A DNA stretch of 64,000 nucleotides from Mycobacterium bourgelatii (GTDB lineage Bacteria > Actinomycetota > Actinomycetes > Mycobacteriales > Mycobacteriaceae). The DNA lies in the NCBI RefSeq assembly GCF_010723575.1, contig NZ_BLKZ01000001.1, positions 1 to 64,000 on the forward strand, in the 5' to 3' direction. Under the pieces are notes generated by a model. That model was not told the origin of the DNA, did not search any database, and saw only the letters and a program-made list of their open reading frames with translations. Below are positions 44,228-52,920 of this stretch, piece by piece (the first letter of the stretch is position 1; every line of letters begins with the position of its first letter). The translations under genes and the position numbers were made by a program.

Positions 44228-44497
44228 GACGACACCCCCAGTAACCTCGCGTCGTCGTTCGAACTCCACTCGATCGACGGGGTGATCGTGGTCAACCACC
44301 GGGATTGCGGCGCAGTGCAGATCGCCTATGGTCCCGACGTCATCGCCACGCCGGAAATCGAGACGCAGACTCACGAACGGATCCTGGATTACTTTCGCCA
44401 GGAGGCGCTACGCCGCCATCCCGGAATCAGTGTCGAGAGCTATCTCACGGGGCTTGACGGTTCGGTGGAGCAGATCGGGCCGATTATTCCGGCTTAG
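44228..44497 (+). pseudogene. Beta-carbonic anhydrase remnant (C-terminal half)
   Basis: The frame after a TGA at 44225 reads SNLASSFELHSIDGVIVVNH then RDCGAVQIAYGPDV and ends at TAG 44497. VVNHRDCGA is the HxxC zinc-ligand motif of beta-carbonic anhydrases, but the upstream CxDxR motif half is missing and no start codon serves the fragment except GTG 44282, which lies just before the motif. It would give at most a 71-aa partial protein. The last 14 nt overlap the aftD stop region. It is most likely decayed DNA left from a deletion. Confidence 0.7.
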
Positions 44498-47400
44498 CGC
44501 GTGCTACGCCGCCTGGCGGCACCGCCGAGGCGCCCACCGCGGCCAGTGAAATCAGTGCCAGCAGTTGCACAATCGGCGAGTGTCCGGCGTAACCGTCGAC
44601 CGAGTGCCAGGGATGACGGGACAGCAGTGCCCCGGCCATGATTAGTCCGCCCGCGCTGAGCCCGATGGTCCACCCGTCGCGCCGTCGCTCGTTGTGCCGC
44701 AGCGCATACCGCAGACCCAACACCGCGCCGACGACCACGACGCCGGCGATGCCGGAGATCAGTGCCCCGGCGCCCAGCAGCGGGACCGCCACCCAGGGCC
44801 CCGAGGGCCAGGGTTGTGCCGGCGGATCGTCGACCCGACGCCGTGTCCGCCACAAGGCCAGGAACGCCAACAGCGGCAGCAGCGCCAACCCCACCGCCAG
44901 ACCGCCCCGATACACCGAGTTGGAGGCAAATGTCAGCGTGATGGTGCCAGCATCTCCGGGGGGCACCACCCAACCCTGTTGCCAGCCGTTGACCGCGACC
45001 GGTGTCAGCCGAGCACCGGAGCTGGTCCGTGCCACCCACCCGGGGTTGATGCTCTCGGGGATGACCAGCACCCGCGACCGGTCCGACGCCGGCGCGCGGA
45101 TTTCGCGACGGGCCGGTCCCCATTCGCCGGTCGACGCGGGAAGCGCTGTCGCGCTGGGCAATTCGGGGCTGCCCAGCACGGTCAGCTGGGCACCGTCGAC
45201 GATGAAGGCGGGTCCCGGGCTGATCAGCAACTCCTGCTGGCCTTCCGGCAGCGCGATCGGCTCCGTTTCACAAACGGCCGCGGCGACGGGCTCGCCGTCC
45301 AGCAGCGCCCCGGCGGTGGTCCGAATCGAGGTATGCACGAACCGGCCGGCGGCCGCGATGACCGGGCCGTGATCGCAGTCCACAAACACCTCGCGCCCCC
45401 GGTTGCGCGCGGCATCGGCTGGCGCGACCGGTTTGCTGTCCGGTCCCAGCACGGTGACTTCGGCCAGTCCCGGCGGCTTGAGCTGATCGAAGCCCAGCGC
45501 GTTGCGGTCGATGATGTCCTTCCAGTCGAGCAGGCTCACGGTGACGGTGTCGGTGACCCGAGGATGCAGGGTTAGGGTCTGCGGCCCGTCGTTCCGCAAC
45601 TCACGTACCTGCGGGCCGTCACCCAGGTCGACGGCCACCATCGTCGGACGGGCGGGCACCGGCGACCGGCTCGGAACCAGACGCAGCCCGGCGACCTCGG
45701 CGGCCCGCGGCAGCGTCAGGGTCAGGGTCGGCGGGGTCTTGTGCTGCACCACCCGCTGCGGTGCCGTCCAGGAGGTTGCCGGGTCGCCGTCGGTGGCGGC
45801 ATACGCCGAACCCAGCACCTCGATCAGGTCGGAGTCCCCGCTTGCTCGGGTGGTGCCCGGCTGGGCGATCAGGTCGGCCAGCTTCGGGCCCTGACGCGGA
45901 CGCACCCACAGCATCGGGGTCACCGACACCGGGCCCGGCACGGTCAACGTGCGGCTGAAATTCACCGATTCTTCGGCGGCCAGCGCCATCGACGCCGCGC
46001 AGCGGATGCTGTCCGGCGCCGACACACAGCCCGGCCGGCCCAGCAGTTCCGAGCCCAGGTCCCAGCTCGAGATCGCCGCCTGTCTCGGCGGCTCGGGGAC
46101 TCGCACGGTATGCCGCAGTTGCACCGGGTGGGCGAACCCGGATGCGTCGTACTGCGTGATCGCCAGGTCGGTAATGGCGAACTGCACACCCGCCGACCCG
46201 TCGTCAGTGCCGACCGCGGTGATCCGAACCCAGGAACTCTCCCCGTAGGGCAACGCCGCGGTGAGCGGTTCGCCGGGCTCTTCGACCCGCAGCGTGGTGC
46301 TGCCGTTGGCGGTCTCGACCTCGATGCGGCGGACCTGTGCGCCGACGGCCGTGGCGCTGGGGGTCAGGGTGATGACGGCATCGGCCACCGGGCGATCGAA
46401 ATCGATGTGCAGCCACTGCCCGATGGCGGCTTGCAGCGCATTGGATACCCAGGAGGTCGCCGAGTCACCGTCGATCGCGGCGGTGGGAGAGGTGGCGGGT
46501 GCGACGTCGGGCATGGTGATGGAATCCGACGACGAACTCGACGCCGTGATGCGGCCGCCGCTCCATGCTCCGTACACCAGTTCGGCGCCCGGGACGGGAT
46601 AGTCCGGCACCCGGTTGTAGGTATGCCGGGCGTCGCCGGGCGCGCGGATGGCCGACGAGTGCTGGTCGACCCGGCCGTAGTCGGTTTCGCGGGCCACCGG
46701 GGTATCGGTGACGGTCACCAGCGGTGCGGGAAGTCCGGCCGCGCGGGCGTCGGCCGCCATCAGCACCGGCCCCAGGGCGGGCTGGCGCAGCAGGCGCCGC
46801 CGTTCGTCCAGTCGCAGCAGCACCTCCGGACCCCCGGAGACCCGGGCCAGTTGGTCGGTGTCGACGAAGTAGGGCGCGCCGGGGTTGGCGGTGGTGTCGA
46901 CGCGGTAGATCTCCACCGCCGGATAGCGCGGCCGCAAACCGCTGTCGCTGACAAAGCCTTCGAGCGATCCAGGCCCTACCGGTTCGCCGAACTCGGCCAC
47001 CTTCAGCAGCCCCGGCGAACCGGTGATGGTCCGGTGCACCAGGATGGGACGCGCCGAGCGCGAAGTCTCGGGATCCAGGTCGTTGCGCAGCACCAGGTAG
47101 GAAATCCCTTGGCGAGCAAGGGTGTCGGCCAAGCCGGGCGATGGGCGCCCGGCGGCGAACAGCCGTTGCACCGAGTCCAGCGCCCGGATGGTTTGCGGTG
47201 GGGTCAGCGGGATCGAATCGCGCACCCCCCACGGGCTGGAGCCGAGCACCTGCAGGGGTTCGTCGTGGCTGTTGCCCCAGATCTGGGTGGCGAATGGCGC
47301 GCCCGGCACCACCAACACCCGCCCCGGCGCCGGCGTGCCCGTGTTGTGTTCGGTGAGCCAGTCGGCCGCCTGATGCCAGTAGTCCGGTATCGCACGGAAC

Positions 47401-48680
47401 GTCCCGGGCGGGGTGAGCCGACCGCTCCAGGCCAGCGAGGTGCTGACCAGCAGCGCGGTCAGCGCCACGATTCCGACCGCGACGCGCCTGTCGCGTTCCG
47501 GGTGGGCAAACGCATTCACCCACACCGATCTCGGTGCACTCCCGGGCAACGGCACGCGACCCAGTAGCTGTGCGAAGCCCAGCGCCAGCGGGAGTCGCAC
47601 CACCGGGCCGACCTTGTGCACGTTGCGCAGGGGAGTGCCGGCGGCATCCAGGAACTGCTGGACCTGGTGGGCCACCGGTGACCCCAGCCCGCCGCTGTAG
47701 CCGACGGCCAGCAAAACCACGCCGACGAACAGCGTCGTCACCAGGCGCCCGCGGGCCGGCATTCCGGCGCTGGCCAGTCCGGCCAGGCCGGCCGCTGCGA
47801 CCAGGCACGTCCCCAAGATCGCCACCGATCCGGTGACCAGCGGCGCGCCCGCGGTCGCGTTGGGCGCCACGAACGGCGTCCAACTGTCCGCGCCACGCAG
47901 CGTTTCCACCAATGACGCCCATTGCGTCGTGACGCCGGAGGACTCGATGAAATCCAGGAACGGGGGACTCACCCCGCGCAGCATCAGCAGCGCGACGACC
48001 CACCACAGCATCGCCAGAACCAGCGCCAACAGCCACCACGCGGTGTAGCGCCACCACAACCGATTGGGCCGATGACAGGCCCACCAGATCACCGCGGGCA
48101 GGCACCCGGCCAGCGTCGCGATCGCGTTGACCGCGCCCATCAGCGCCACCGCCAGGCCAGCCTGCGCGGCCAGCGCCCGCACCGACCGGCCCGACCCACC
48201 CCGTAACGCGAGGATCGTGGGCAGCAGCACCCAGGGCGCGAGCATCATCGGCAGTGTTTCGGACGAGATCGAACCCAGCGTGGTCAGCACCCGCGGGGAC
48301 AGCGCAAACGCCGCCGCGCCCAGCACGCGCGAGGACGCGGTCCCGATCCCCAGGGCTTCGGCGACCCGCAGCACGCCCCAGAAACCCGCCACGAGCAGCA
48401 CCGCCCACCACAGCCGCTGGACGACCCAGCCAGGCAGGCCGAGCAGATGGCCGGCCGCGAAGAACGTGCCGTGCGGAAACAGGTACCCGTAGGCCTGGTT
48501 CTGCGACTGGCCGAACGGCAGTTCGCTGTTCCACAGGTTGGTCGCCCGGGCCAGGAAGCGCAGCGGGTTGGCGGTGAGGTCAAGCTTCGTGTCGGGGGAG
48601 ACCTGCCCGGGTGATTGGGCAAAGGTCAGCGTCAGAGCGACCGCAGAAACCAGCAACAGCCAGCGACGGGACACCGGCAT
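44484..48680 (-). CDS. aftD: Alpha-(1->3) arabinofuranosyltransferase AftD
   Basis: At 1398 residues this matches the giant GT-C-fold AftD (Rv0236c, ~1400 aa), which uses decaprenyl-phosphoryl arabinose to branch arabinogalactan and lipoarabinomannan. The N-terminal ~420 residues are multispanning, with the conserved loop SPDTKLDLTANPLRFL containing the first-loop Asp typical of GT-C enzymes, LWNSELPFGQSQNQAYGYLF and SISSETLPMMLAPWVLLP. The long extracytoplasmic part holds carbohydrate-binding-like beta domains (ATSWVSNALQAAIGQWLHID). The C-terminal ~150 residues return to membrane helices (GGLAVGLALLPLLAFLALW). ATG 48680 is unambiguous. It is essential in M. smegmatis. Confidence 0.95.
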   Translation of the reverse strand: MPVSRRWLLLVSAVALTLTFAQSPGQVSPDTKLDLTANPLRFLARATNLWNSELPFGQSQNQAYGYLFPHGTFFAAGHLLGLPGWVVQRLWWAVLLVAGFWGVLRVAEALGIGTASSRVLGAAAFALSPRVLTTLGSISSETLPMMLAPWVLLPTILALRGGSGRSVRALAAQAGLAVALMGAVNAIATLAGCLPAVIWWACHRPNRLWWRYTAWWLLALVLAMLWWVVALLMLRGVSPPFLDFIESSGVTTQWASLVETLRGADSWTPFVAPNATAGAPLVTGSVAILGTCLVAAAGLAGLASAGMPARGRLVTTLFVGVVLLAVGYSGGLGSPVAHQVQQFLDAAGTPLRNVHKVGPVVRLPLALGFAQLLGRVPLPGSAPRSVWVNAFAHPERDRRVAVGIVALTALLVSTSLAWSGRLTPPGTFRAIPDYWHQAADWLTEHNTGTPAPGRVLVVPGAPFATQIWGNSHDEPLQVLGSSPWGVRDSIPLTPPQTIRALDSVQRLFAAGRPSPGLADTLARQGISYLVLRNDLDPETSRSARPILVHRTITGSPGLLKVAEFGEPVGPGSLEGFVSDSGLRPRYPAVEIYRVDTTANPGAPYFVDTDQLARVSGGPEVLLRLDERRRLLRQPALGPVLMAADARAAGLPAPLVTVTDTPVARETDYGRVDQHSSAIRAPGDARHTYNRVPDYPVPGAELVYGAWSGGRITASSSSSDSITMPDVAPATSPTAAIDGDSATSWVSNALQAAIGQWLHIDFDRPVADAVITLTPSATAVGAQVRRIEVETANGSTTLRVEEPGEPLTAALPYGESSWVRITAVGTDDGSAGVQFAITDLAITQYDASGFAHPVQLRHTVRVPEPPRQAAISSWDLGSELLGRPGCVSAPDSIRCAASMALAAEESVNFSRTLTVPGPVSVTPMLWVRPRQGPKLADLIAQPGTTRASGDSDLIEVLGSAYAATDGDPATSWTAPQRVVQHKTPPTLTLTLPRAAEVAGLRLVPSRSPVPARPTMVAVDLGDGPQVRELRNDGPQTLTLHPRVTDTVTVSLLDWKDIIDRNALGFDQLKPPGLAEVTVLGPDSKPVAPADAARNRGREVFVDCDHGPVIAAAGRFVHTSIRTTAGALLDGEPVAAAVCETEPIALPEGQQELLISPGPAFIVDGAQLTVLGSPELPSATALPASTGEWGPARREIRAPASDRSRVLVIPESINPGWVARTSSGARLTPVAVNGWQQGWVVPPGDAGTITLTFASNSVYRGGLAVGLALLPLLAFLALWRTRRRVDDPPAQPWPSGPWVAVPLLGAGALISGIAGVVVVGAVLGLRYALRHNERRRDGWTIGLSAGGLIMAGALLSRHPWHSVDGYAGHSPIVQLLALISLAAVGASAVPPGGVARAKPE

Positions 48681-48738
48681 AGTCCCTTTGGCCCTCGAGT
48701 CTTGCGCAGCTTCCGTCGTTGGTGCCTGCGTCGTCGGG

Positions 48739-48912
48739 CTAGCTGCGGCTGCCGTACTCGGTCCGGTTGAGTACAGACGACGACGGGTCGCCCGGGGGAA
48801 CGTGCGGCTTCTCGTTCTGTTCCACCAGCAGGGTGATCCCGAAGATCGCGAACGCCCCCAGCAACAGCCCGATGACCACGCTGGCTCCGACGGGCGCGAC
48901 GATCCGATTCAT
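48739..48912 (-). CDS. Small secreted/membrane protein, Rv0236A type
   Basis: The 57-residue protein has one hydrophobic segment (ASVVIGLLLGAFAIFGITLL) and a conserved C-terminal PGDPSSSVLNRTEYGSRS. It closely matches the annotated Rv0236A small secreted protein next to aftD. ATG 48912 is chosen; the longer frame begins with TTG 48921. The function is unknown; its constant linkage to aftD suggests a role in the arabinan step. Confidence 0.85.
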   Translation of the reverse strand: MNRIVAPVGASVVIGLLLGAFAIFGITLLVEQNEKPHVPPGDPSSSVLNRTEYGSRS

Positions 48913-48988
48913 AAGCGTCAACCTAGCAGAAGGACCGGATGGTCGGGTTGCTGCTCAACGCCGTACGCCACCGTGACAGCATGACCGA

Positions 48989-50179
48989 ATGTCCTTCCCG
49001 CGCAGACTTGCACTGGCTCTAGCCGCAGCAGCAGCCGCATCGGCTTTGGTAGCAGCGTGCGGTGACAGCGGCACCAAACCCGGCGCCTCCTCGACAAGCG
49101 CGGCCACGCCGCCGGCGACGAGCGCGACGCCTACCGCGGCCGGTGGGGGGCCGTTCTGTGCCGACCCGGCATCCGTCCCGGCGACACTGAACCTGCGTGA
49201 CAAGCTCGCGCAGTTGCTGATGGTGGGGGTGGAAAACGCCGACGACGCCAAGGCTGTGGCCACCAACCACCACATCGGCGGGATCATGATCGGCAGTTGG
49301 ACCGACCTGGAAATGCTCAAGAACGGTGCGCTGACCGAAATCACCAACATCCCCGGTCCGCTGCCGCTGGCGGTCAGCGTCGACGAAGAAGGCGGGCGGG
49401 TGTCCCGGCTGAAGACCCTGATCGGAACGTCTCCGTCGCCGCGGGTGCTGGCCAACACTCTGAGCGTCGACGAGGTCCGCGCGCTGGCGCACGAGCGCGG
49501 CGAAGCCATGCGCAAGCTGGGCATCACCATTGACTTCGCGCCGGTGGTCGACGTCACCGAGGACCCCGATGACACGGTGATCGGAGACCGCTCCTTCGGG
49601 TCGACGGCGGAAAAGGTCACCGCCTACGCGGGTGCCTACGCGCAGGGCCTGCGTGAGGCGGGCGTGCTGCCGGTGCTCAAGCATTTCCCGGGCCACGGGC
49701 ACGGCTCCGGCGACTCACACAAAGGAGGCGTCACCACGCCCCCGCTGGGTGAACTGGTAGCCGTCGATCTGGTGCCCTATAAGACGCTGCTGACCCAGGG
49801 CCCGGTCGCGGTGATGATCGGTCACATGCAGGTGCCCGGGTTGACCGGTTCGGACCCCGCCAGCCTGAGCAGGCCCGCCATCGACCTGCTGCGCACCGGC
49901 ACCGGATACGGCGGTCCGCCCTTCGACGGCACCGTCTTCAGCGACGACGTCTCCAGCATGGCCGCGATCTCCGATCGGTTCGGCGTGACCGACGCGGTGT
50001 TGCGCACCCTGCAAGCCGGAAGTGACATCGCGCTGTGGGTGAGCACCAAGGAGGTGCCCGCCGTGTTGGACCGGCTGGAACAGGCGGTGAATGCCGGCGA
50101 ACTGCCGGTCGAGGCCGTCGATCGTTCGGTGGTTCGGGTGGCGACGATGAAACGCAACGACGCAGCCTGCCCCCACTAA
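48989..50179 (+). CDS. lpqI: Lipoprotein LpqI, GH3 beta-N-acetylglucosaminidase
   Basis: The 396-residue protein has an RR-containing signal (MSFPRRLALALAAAAAASAL) ending in lipobox VAAC with Cys24, then a Ser/Thr/Ala linker and a glycoside hydrolase family 3 domain. VSVDEEGGRVSRL, the KHFPGHGHGSGDSH motif (substrate loop with the acid/base His of NagZ enzymes) and the nucleophile Asp in VFSDDVSS fit NagZ-type muropeptide processing. LpqI acts outside the membrane and releases GlcNAc or disaccharide-peptides in peptidoglycan recycling. The ATG is clear; Rv0238 follows 86 bp downstream. Confidence 0.94.
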   Translation: MSFPRRLALALAAAAAASALVAACGDSGTKPGASSTSAATPPATSATPTAAGGGPFCADPASVPATLNLRDKLAQLLMVGVENADDAKAVATNHHIGGIMIGSWTDLEMLKNGALTEITNIPGPLPLAVSVDEEGGRVSRLKTLIGTSPSPRVLANTLSVDEVRALAHERGEAMRKLGITIDFAPVVDVTEDPDDTVIGDRSFGSTAEKVTAYAGAYAQGLREAGVLPVLKHFPGHGHGSGDSHKGGVTTPPLGELVAVDLVPYKTLLTQGPVAVMIGHMQVPGLTGSDPASLSRPAIDLLRTGTGYGGPPFDGTVFSDDVSSMAAISDRFGVTDAVLRTLQAGSDIALWVSTKEVPAVLDRLEQAVNAGELPVEAVDRSVVRVATMKRNDAACPH

Positions 50180-50265
50180 CGCGTGTGCGCCGCCCCGCGA
50201 TTGCTTACCCTAGGTTCAGATAGACGAGCTAAAGGGCGAACAGCCACGCCCAAAAGGGGACAGTG

Positions 50266-50883
50266 ATGGCAGGTGGTACCAAGCGACTACCGCGTGCCAT
50301 CCGCGAGCAGCAGATGCTCGACGCCGCGGTGCAGATGTTCTCGGTCAACGGCTATCACGAGACCTCGATGGACGCGATCGCCGCGCAGGCTCAGATCTCC
50401 AAACCAATGCTGTACCTGTACTACGGCTCCAAAGAGGAGTTGTTCGGCGCCTGCCTGAACCGGGAGATGAGCCGGTTCATCGAGGCGGTGCGCGACAGCA
50501 TCGACATCACCCAGGGGCCGAGGGAACTGCTGCGCAACACCATCGTGTCGTTCCTGCGTTACATCGACGAGAACCGGGCCTCGTGGATCGTCATGTACAC
50601 CCAGGCCACGAGCTCCCAAGCGTTCGCCCAAACGGTGCGCGAGGGCCGCGAACAGATCATCGAGCTGGTCGCGGGCCTGGTGCAGTCCGGCACCCGGGAG
50701 CCGATGACGGACGCCGAGATCGAAATGACGGCAGTGGCTTTGGTGGGCGCGGGCGAGGCGATTGCCAACCGGCTCAGCACCGGGGAGACTGACGTCGACG
50801 AAGCGGCAGAGATGATGATCAACCTGTTCTGGCGCGGCCTCAAGGGCTCGCCAGTGGATCGGGATATCAGCTCGGCGCGATAA
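50266..50883 (+). CDS. TetR-family regulator, Rv0238 type
   Basis: The 205-residue regulator matches Rv0238. The HTH is at about residues 12-62 (EQQMLDAAVQMFSVNGYHET, AAQAQISKPMLYLYYGSKEE), followed by an alpha-helical ligand domain. ATG 50266 is preceded by AGGGGA; GTG 50263 is one codon upstream. CTTACCCTAGGTTCAG in the promoter region is partly palindromic. Whether it controls lpqI, the nearby fatty-acid genes (whose promoters share TTAC-N6-GTAA) or both is open; the motif itself is not present here. Confidence 0.9.
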   Translation: MAGGTKRLPRAIREQQMLDAAVQMFSVNGYHETSMDAIAAQAQISKPMLYLYYGSKEELFGACLNREMSRFIEAVRDSIDITQGPRELLRNTIVSFLRYIDENRASWIVMYTQATSSQAFAQTVREGREQIIELVAGLVQSGTREPMTDAEIEMTAVALVGAGEAIANRLSTGETDVDEAAEMMINLFWRGLKGSPVDRDISSAR

Positions 50884-51056
50884 CGCGCCGCTCGACCGGA
50901 AAATCAGAGCCTGGTTGGCGCGCACCAATCAGAGGGTTCCGCCTTGGTCGCCCCGCGCCCCCGGCGCCGCCGACGCCTCGGCTGCCCGCCGGTGCAATCC
51001 CGGCGGCACCGCCGTTGCCATACGACACGGCGTGCGATACCGGTCGGGCATAGAGC

Positions 51057-51062
51057 TACATT
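51057..51062 (+). promoter_or_regulatory. -10 hexamer TACATT of the ClC gene, leaderless arrangement
   Basis: TACATT ends 6 nt before GTG 51069 and no Shine-Dalgarno is present. This supports the chosen start and leaderless expression. Confidence 0.45.
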
Positions 51063-51068
51063 GCACCG

Positions 51069-52340
51069 GTGCACCCGCCGCCGCGCTACAACCTGGACTT
51101 CTTCTGTGCGGTAGTCATCGTCGGCTTGTTGGCCGGAGTTGCCGGTTTGGCGACGACGGTCGTGCTGCGCTCCGTCGAACATCTCACGTATCACTACTCA
51201 TTCGGTTCGCTGCTCGAAGGGATCACCGACAGCAGTCCGGTTCGCCGCGCGGTTGGCCCGATGGTCGGAGCCGCGTCGGCGGCACTGGGCTGGTGGTTGC
51301 TGCGGCGCCGGACCGACGTGCCGCCCTTGGCCGGAACCATCGCACGGCACGAGCGGGTGCCCAGGCTGGCCTGGAGCATTGACGCCCTCCTGCAGGTGGT
51401 CCTGGTGAGCTCCGGCGCCTCGCTCGGCCGGGAAGGCGCGCCACGCCAATTCGCTGCCGTGCTAGGCGATTTGGCAACCGCATGGCAGAAGCGGCTGACG
51501 CGGGAAGACCGTGAGATCCTGCTGGCGTGCGCCGCCGGCGCCGGTCTGGCTGCCGTGTACGCGGTCCCGCTGGCCGGAGCGCTCTTCACCCTCCGGATCC
51601 TGCTGAACACTTGGCGGCGGCGGGCGGTGGGCGCGGCGCTGATCACCTCCAGCCTGGCCACCGCGGTCGGTTCGGTGCTCACCCACAATGAGCCGGAATT
51701 GACCTGGCCCGGTGCGGAATCGATCTACCTGTTCAGCGCGCGGGCCGTCGCGCTTGCCCCGCTGGCCTTCGCGGTGGGATGGGCTTTCAACCGAATCATG
51801 GCCGCGGCCCGACCGGCAAAGCTGATCCGGTCCTGGGTGCTGATCCCCGCGCTCGCCGGCGCAGGCTTGCTCACCGGCATTTGTTCGCACTGGTGGCCCC
51901 AGTTGCCAGGCAACGGCAAGAGCATCCTGACCAGCAGCCTCGCCCTGGGGACGACGGCCGGCATGACGCTTGCGTCCGCGGCCGTGCTTTTGGTTCTGAA
52001 GCCGCTGCTCACCGCGTTGTTTCTGCGGGCAGGCGGCGCCGGTGGCCTGCTCACTCCGTCACTGGCCACCGGCGCGGCAGCCGGAACCCTGGTCGTATTG
52101 GCGAGCAATGCCGCGTTCGGTACGCACATGCACGGGCCGGTGAACTCGTTGTGCGCGGCCGCCGGGGTGCTAGCCGTCACCCAGGGCTCACCGATCTGGG
52201 CCGCGCTTTTCGTCTGGGAGCTAGCCCATCCGCCGCTTCGGATGCTGTTCGTGTTCATGGTCACCGCGGTGGGCGCGCACTGGTTGAAGCTACTGGTCAG
52301 TGGGCGTCGGCCGGCCCTTCTGGACCACCGGGCCGGTTGA
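51069..52340 (+). CDS. ClC-type chloride channel/transporter
   Basis: The 423-residue membrane protein has the ClC landmarks SSGASLGREGAPRQF (GREGP-type loop whose Glu is the gating residue in exchangers), VYAVPLAGALFTLR, and GGLLTPSLATGAAAG (GxFxP-like). About ten helices are evident. The first GSGIP-like motif is not obvious, so ion selectivity is uncertain. ClC proteins move chloride, or exchange it with protons, across the membrane. The gene stands in the place where M. tuberculosis has vapB24/vapC24, so it is an insertion or replacement relative to that order. Confidence 0.85.
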   Translation: MHPPPRYNLDFFCAVVIVGLLAGVAGLATTVVLRSVEHLTYHYSFGSLLEGITDSSPVRRAVGPMVGAASAALGWWLLRRRTDVPPLAGTIARHERVPRLAWSIDALLQVVLVSSGASLGREGAPRQFAAVLGDLATAWQKRLTREDREILLACAAGAGLAAVYAVPLAGALFTLRILLNTWRRRAVGAALITSSLATAVGSVLTHNEPELTWPGAESIYLFSARAVALAPLAFAVGWAFNRIMAAARPAKLIRSWVLIPALAGAGLLTGICSHWWPQLPGNGKSILTSSLALGTTAGMTLASAAVLLVLKPLLTALFLRAGGAGGLLTPSLATGAAAGTLVVLASNAAFGTHMHGPVNSLCAAAGVLAVTQGSPIWAALFVWELAHPPLRMLFVFMVTAVGAHWLKLLVSGRRPALLDHRAG

Positions 52341-52399
52341 GCGCGATTACGTAGTCCACTACTGCAGCCAGCCCCATCGGCTGGTGTGATGCTCGGTTC

Positions 52400-52915
52400 A
52401 TGTCACACCTAAGCGTGGCGCCAGACAGCCTGATGGCGGCCGCAGCCGACCTAGAAAACATGGCCAACTCGATCGATGCGGCCCATCGATTCGCCGCACC
52501 TGCGACCCTCGCGGTGAGTCCCGCGGCCGCCGACGAGGTGTCAGCCGGTATCGCGCAGCTTTTCTCCCAGCATGCTCAGGCCTATCAGGCGGTGGCCCGA
52601 GACGCTGCGGCGTTTCAAGAGCGGTTCATTCAGAACCTGACAGCGAGCGGGTCGGCCTATGCCGCTGAGGATCTGGGTAGCTCGCATTCGCTGGCGCTGA
52701 CCGACCCCGTGGAGTACTTCACGGTCGCCGGGTACACCTTCATCTCGTTGATTCCCGGTTACCTGATTCTTTCGGCGGTCACGCTGATCCCGCCGCTGTG
52801 GCCGCTCTTCCCGTTGGTCCAGGTACTGGCTTTCGCGCGATTTGGGGCACTGGTCGCGGAGGTGCTTACCCTGTCCCCGATTTCCTACCCCTACTTCCCA
52901 TACGAACGGTACTGA
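52400..52915 (+). CDS. PE family protein with hydrophobic C-terminus
   Basis: The 171-residue protein has a PE domain (about 1-100) with MSHLSVAPDSLMAAAADLEN, AAADEVSAGIAQLFSQHAQA and FIQNLTASGSAYAAED. It is followed by strongly hydrophobic segments TVAGYTFISLIPGYLILSAV and PPLWPLFPLVQVLAFARFGA, then an aromatic tail ending PYFPYERY. It has no PGRS. The hydrophobic tail would anchor or embed it in a membrane, unlike most short PE proteins. It is convergent with htdX (5-bp gap). No PPE partner is adjacent. Confidence 0.88.
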   Translation: MSHLSVAPDSLMAAAADLENMANSIDAAHRFAAPATLAVSPAAADEVSAGIAQLFSQHAQAYQAVARDAAAFQERFIQNLTASGSAYAAEDLGSSHSLALTDPVEYFTVAGYTFISLIPGYLILSAVTLIPPLWPLFPLVQVLAFARFGALVAEVLTLSPISYPYFPYERY

Positions 52916-52920
52916 GCCCC

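Noticed and set aside
45741..47567. 608-codon plus-strand frame opposite aftD
   Set aside because: It is antisense to the well-supported AftD frame and has a low-complexity Arg/Gly/Ala composition.
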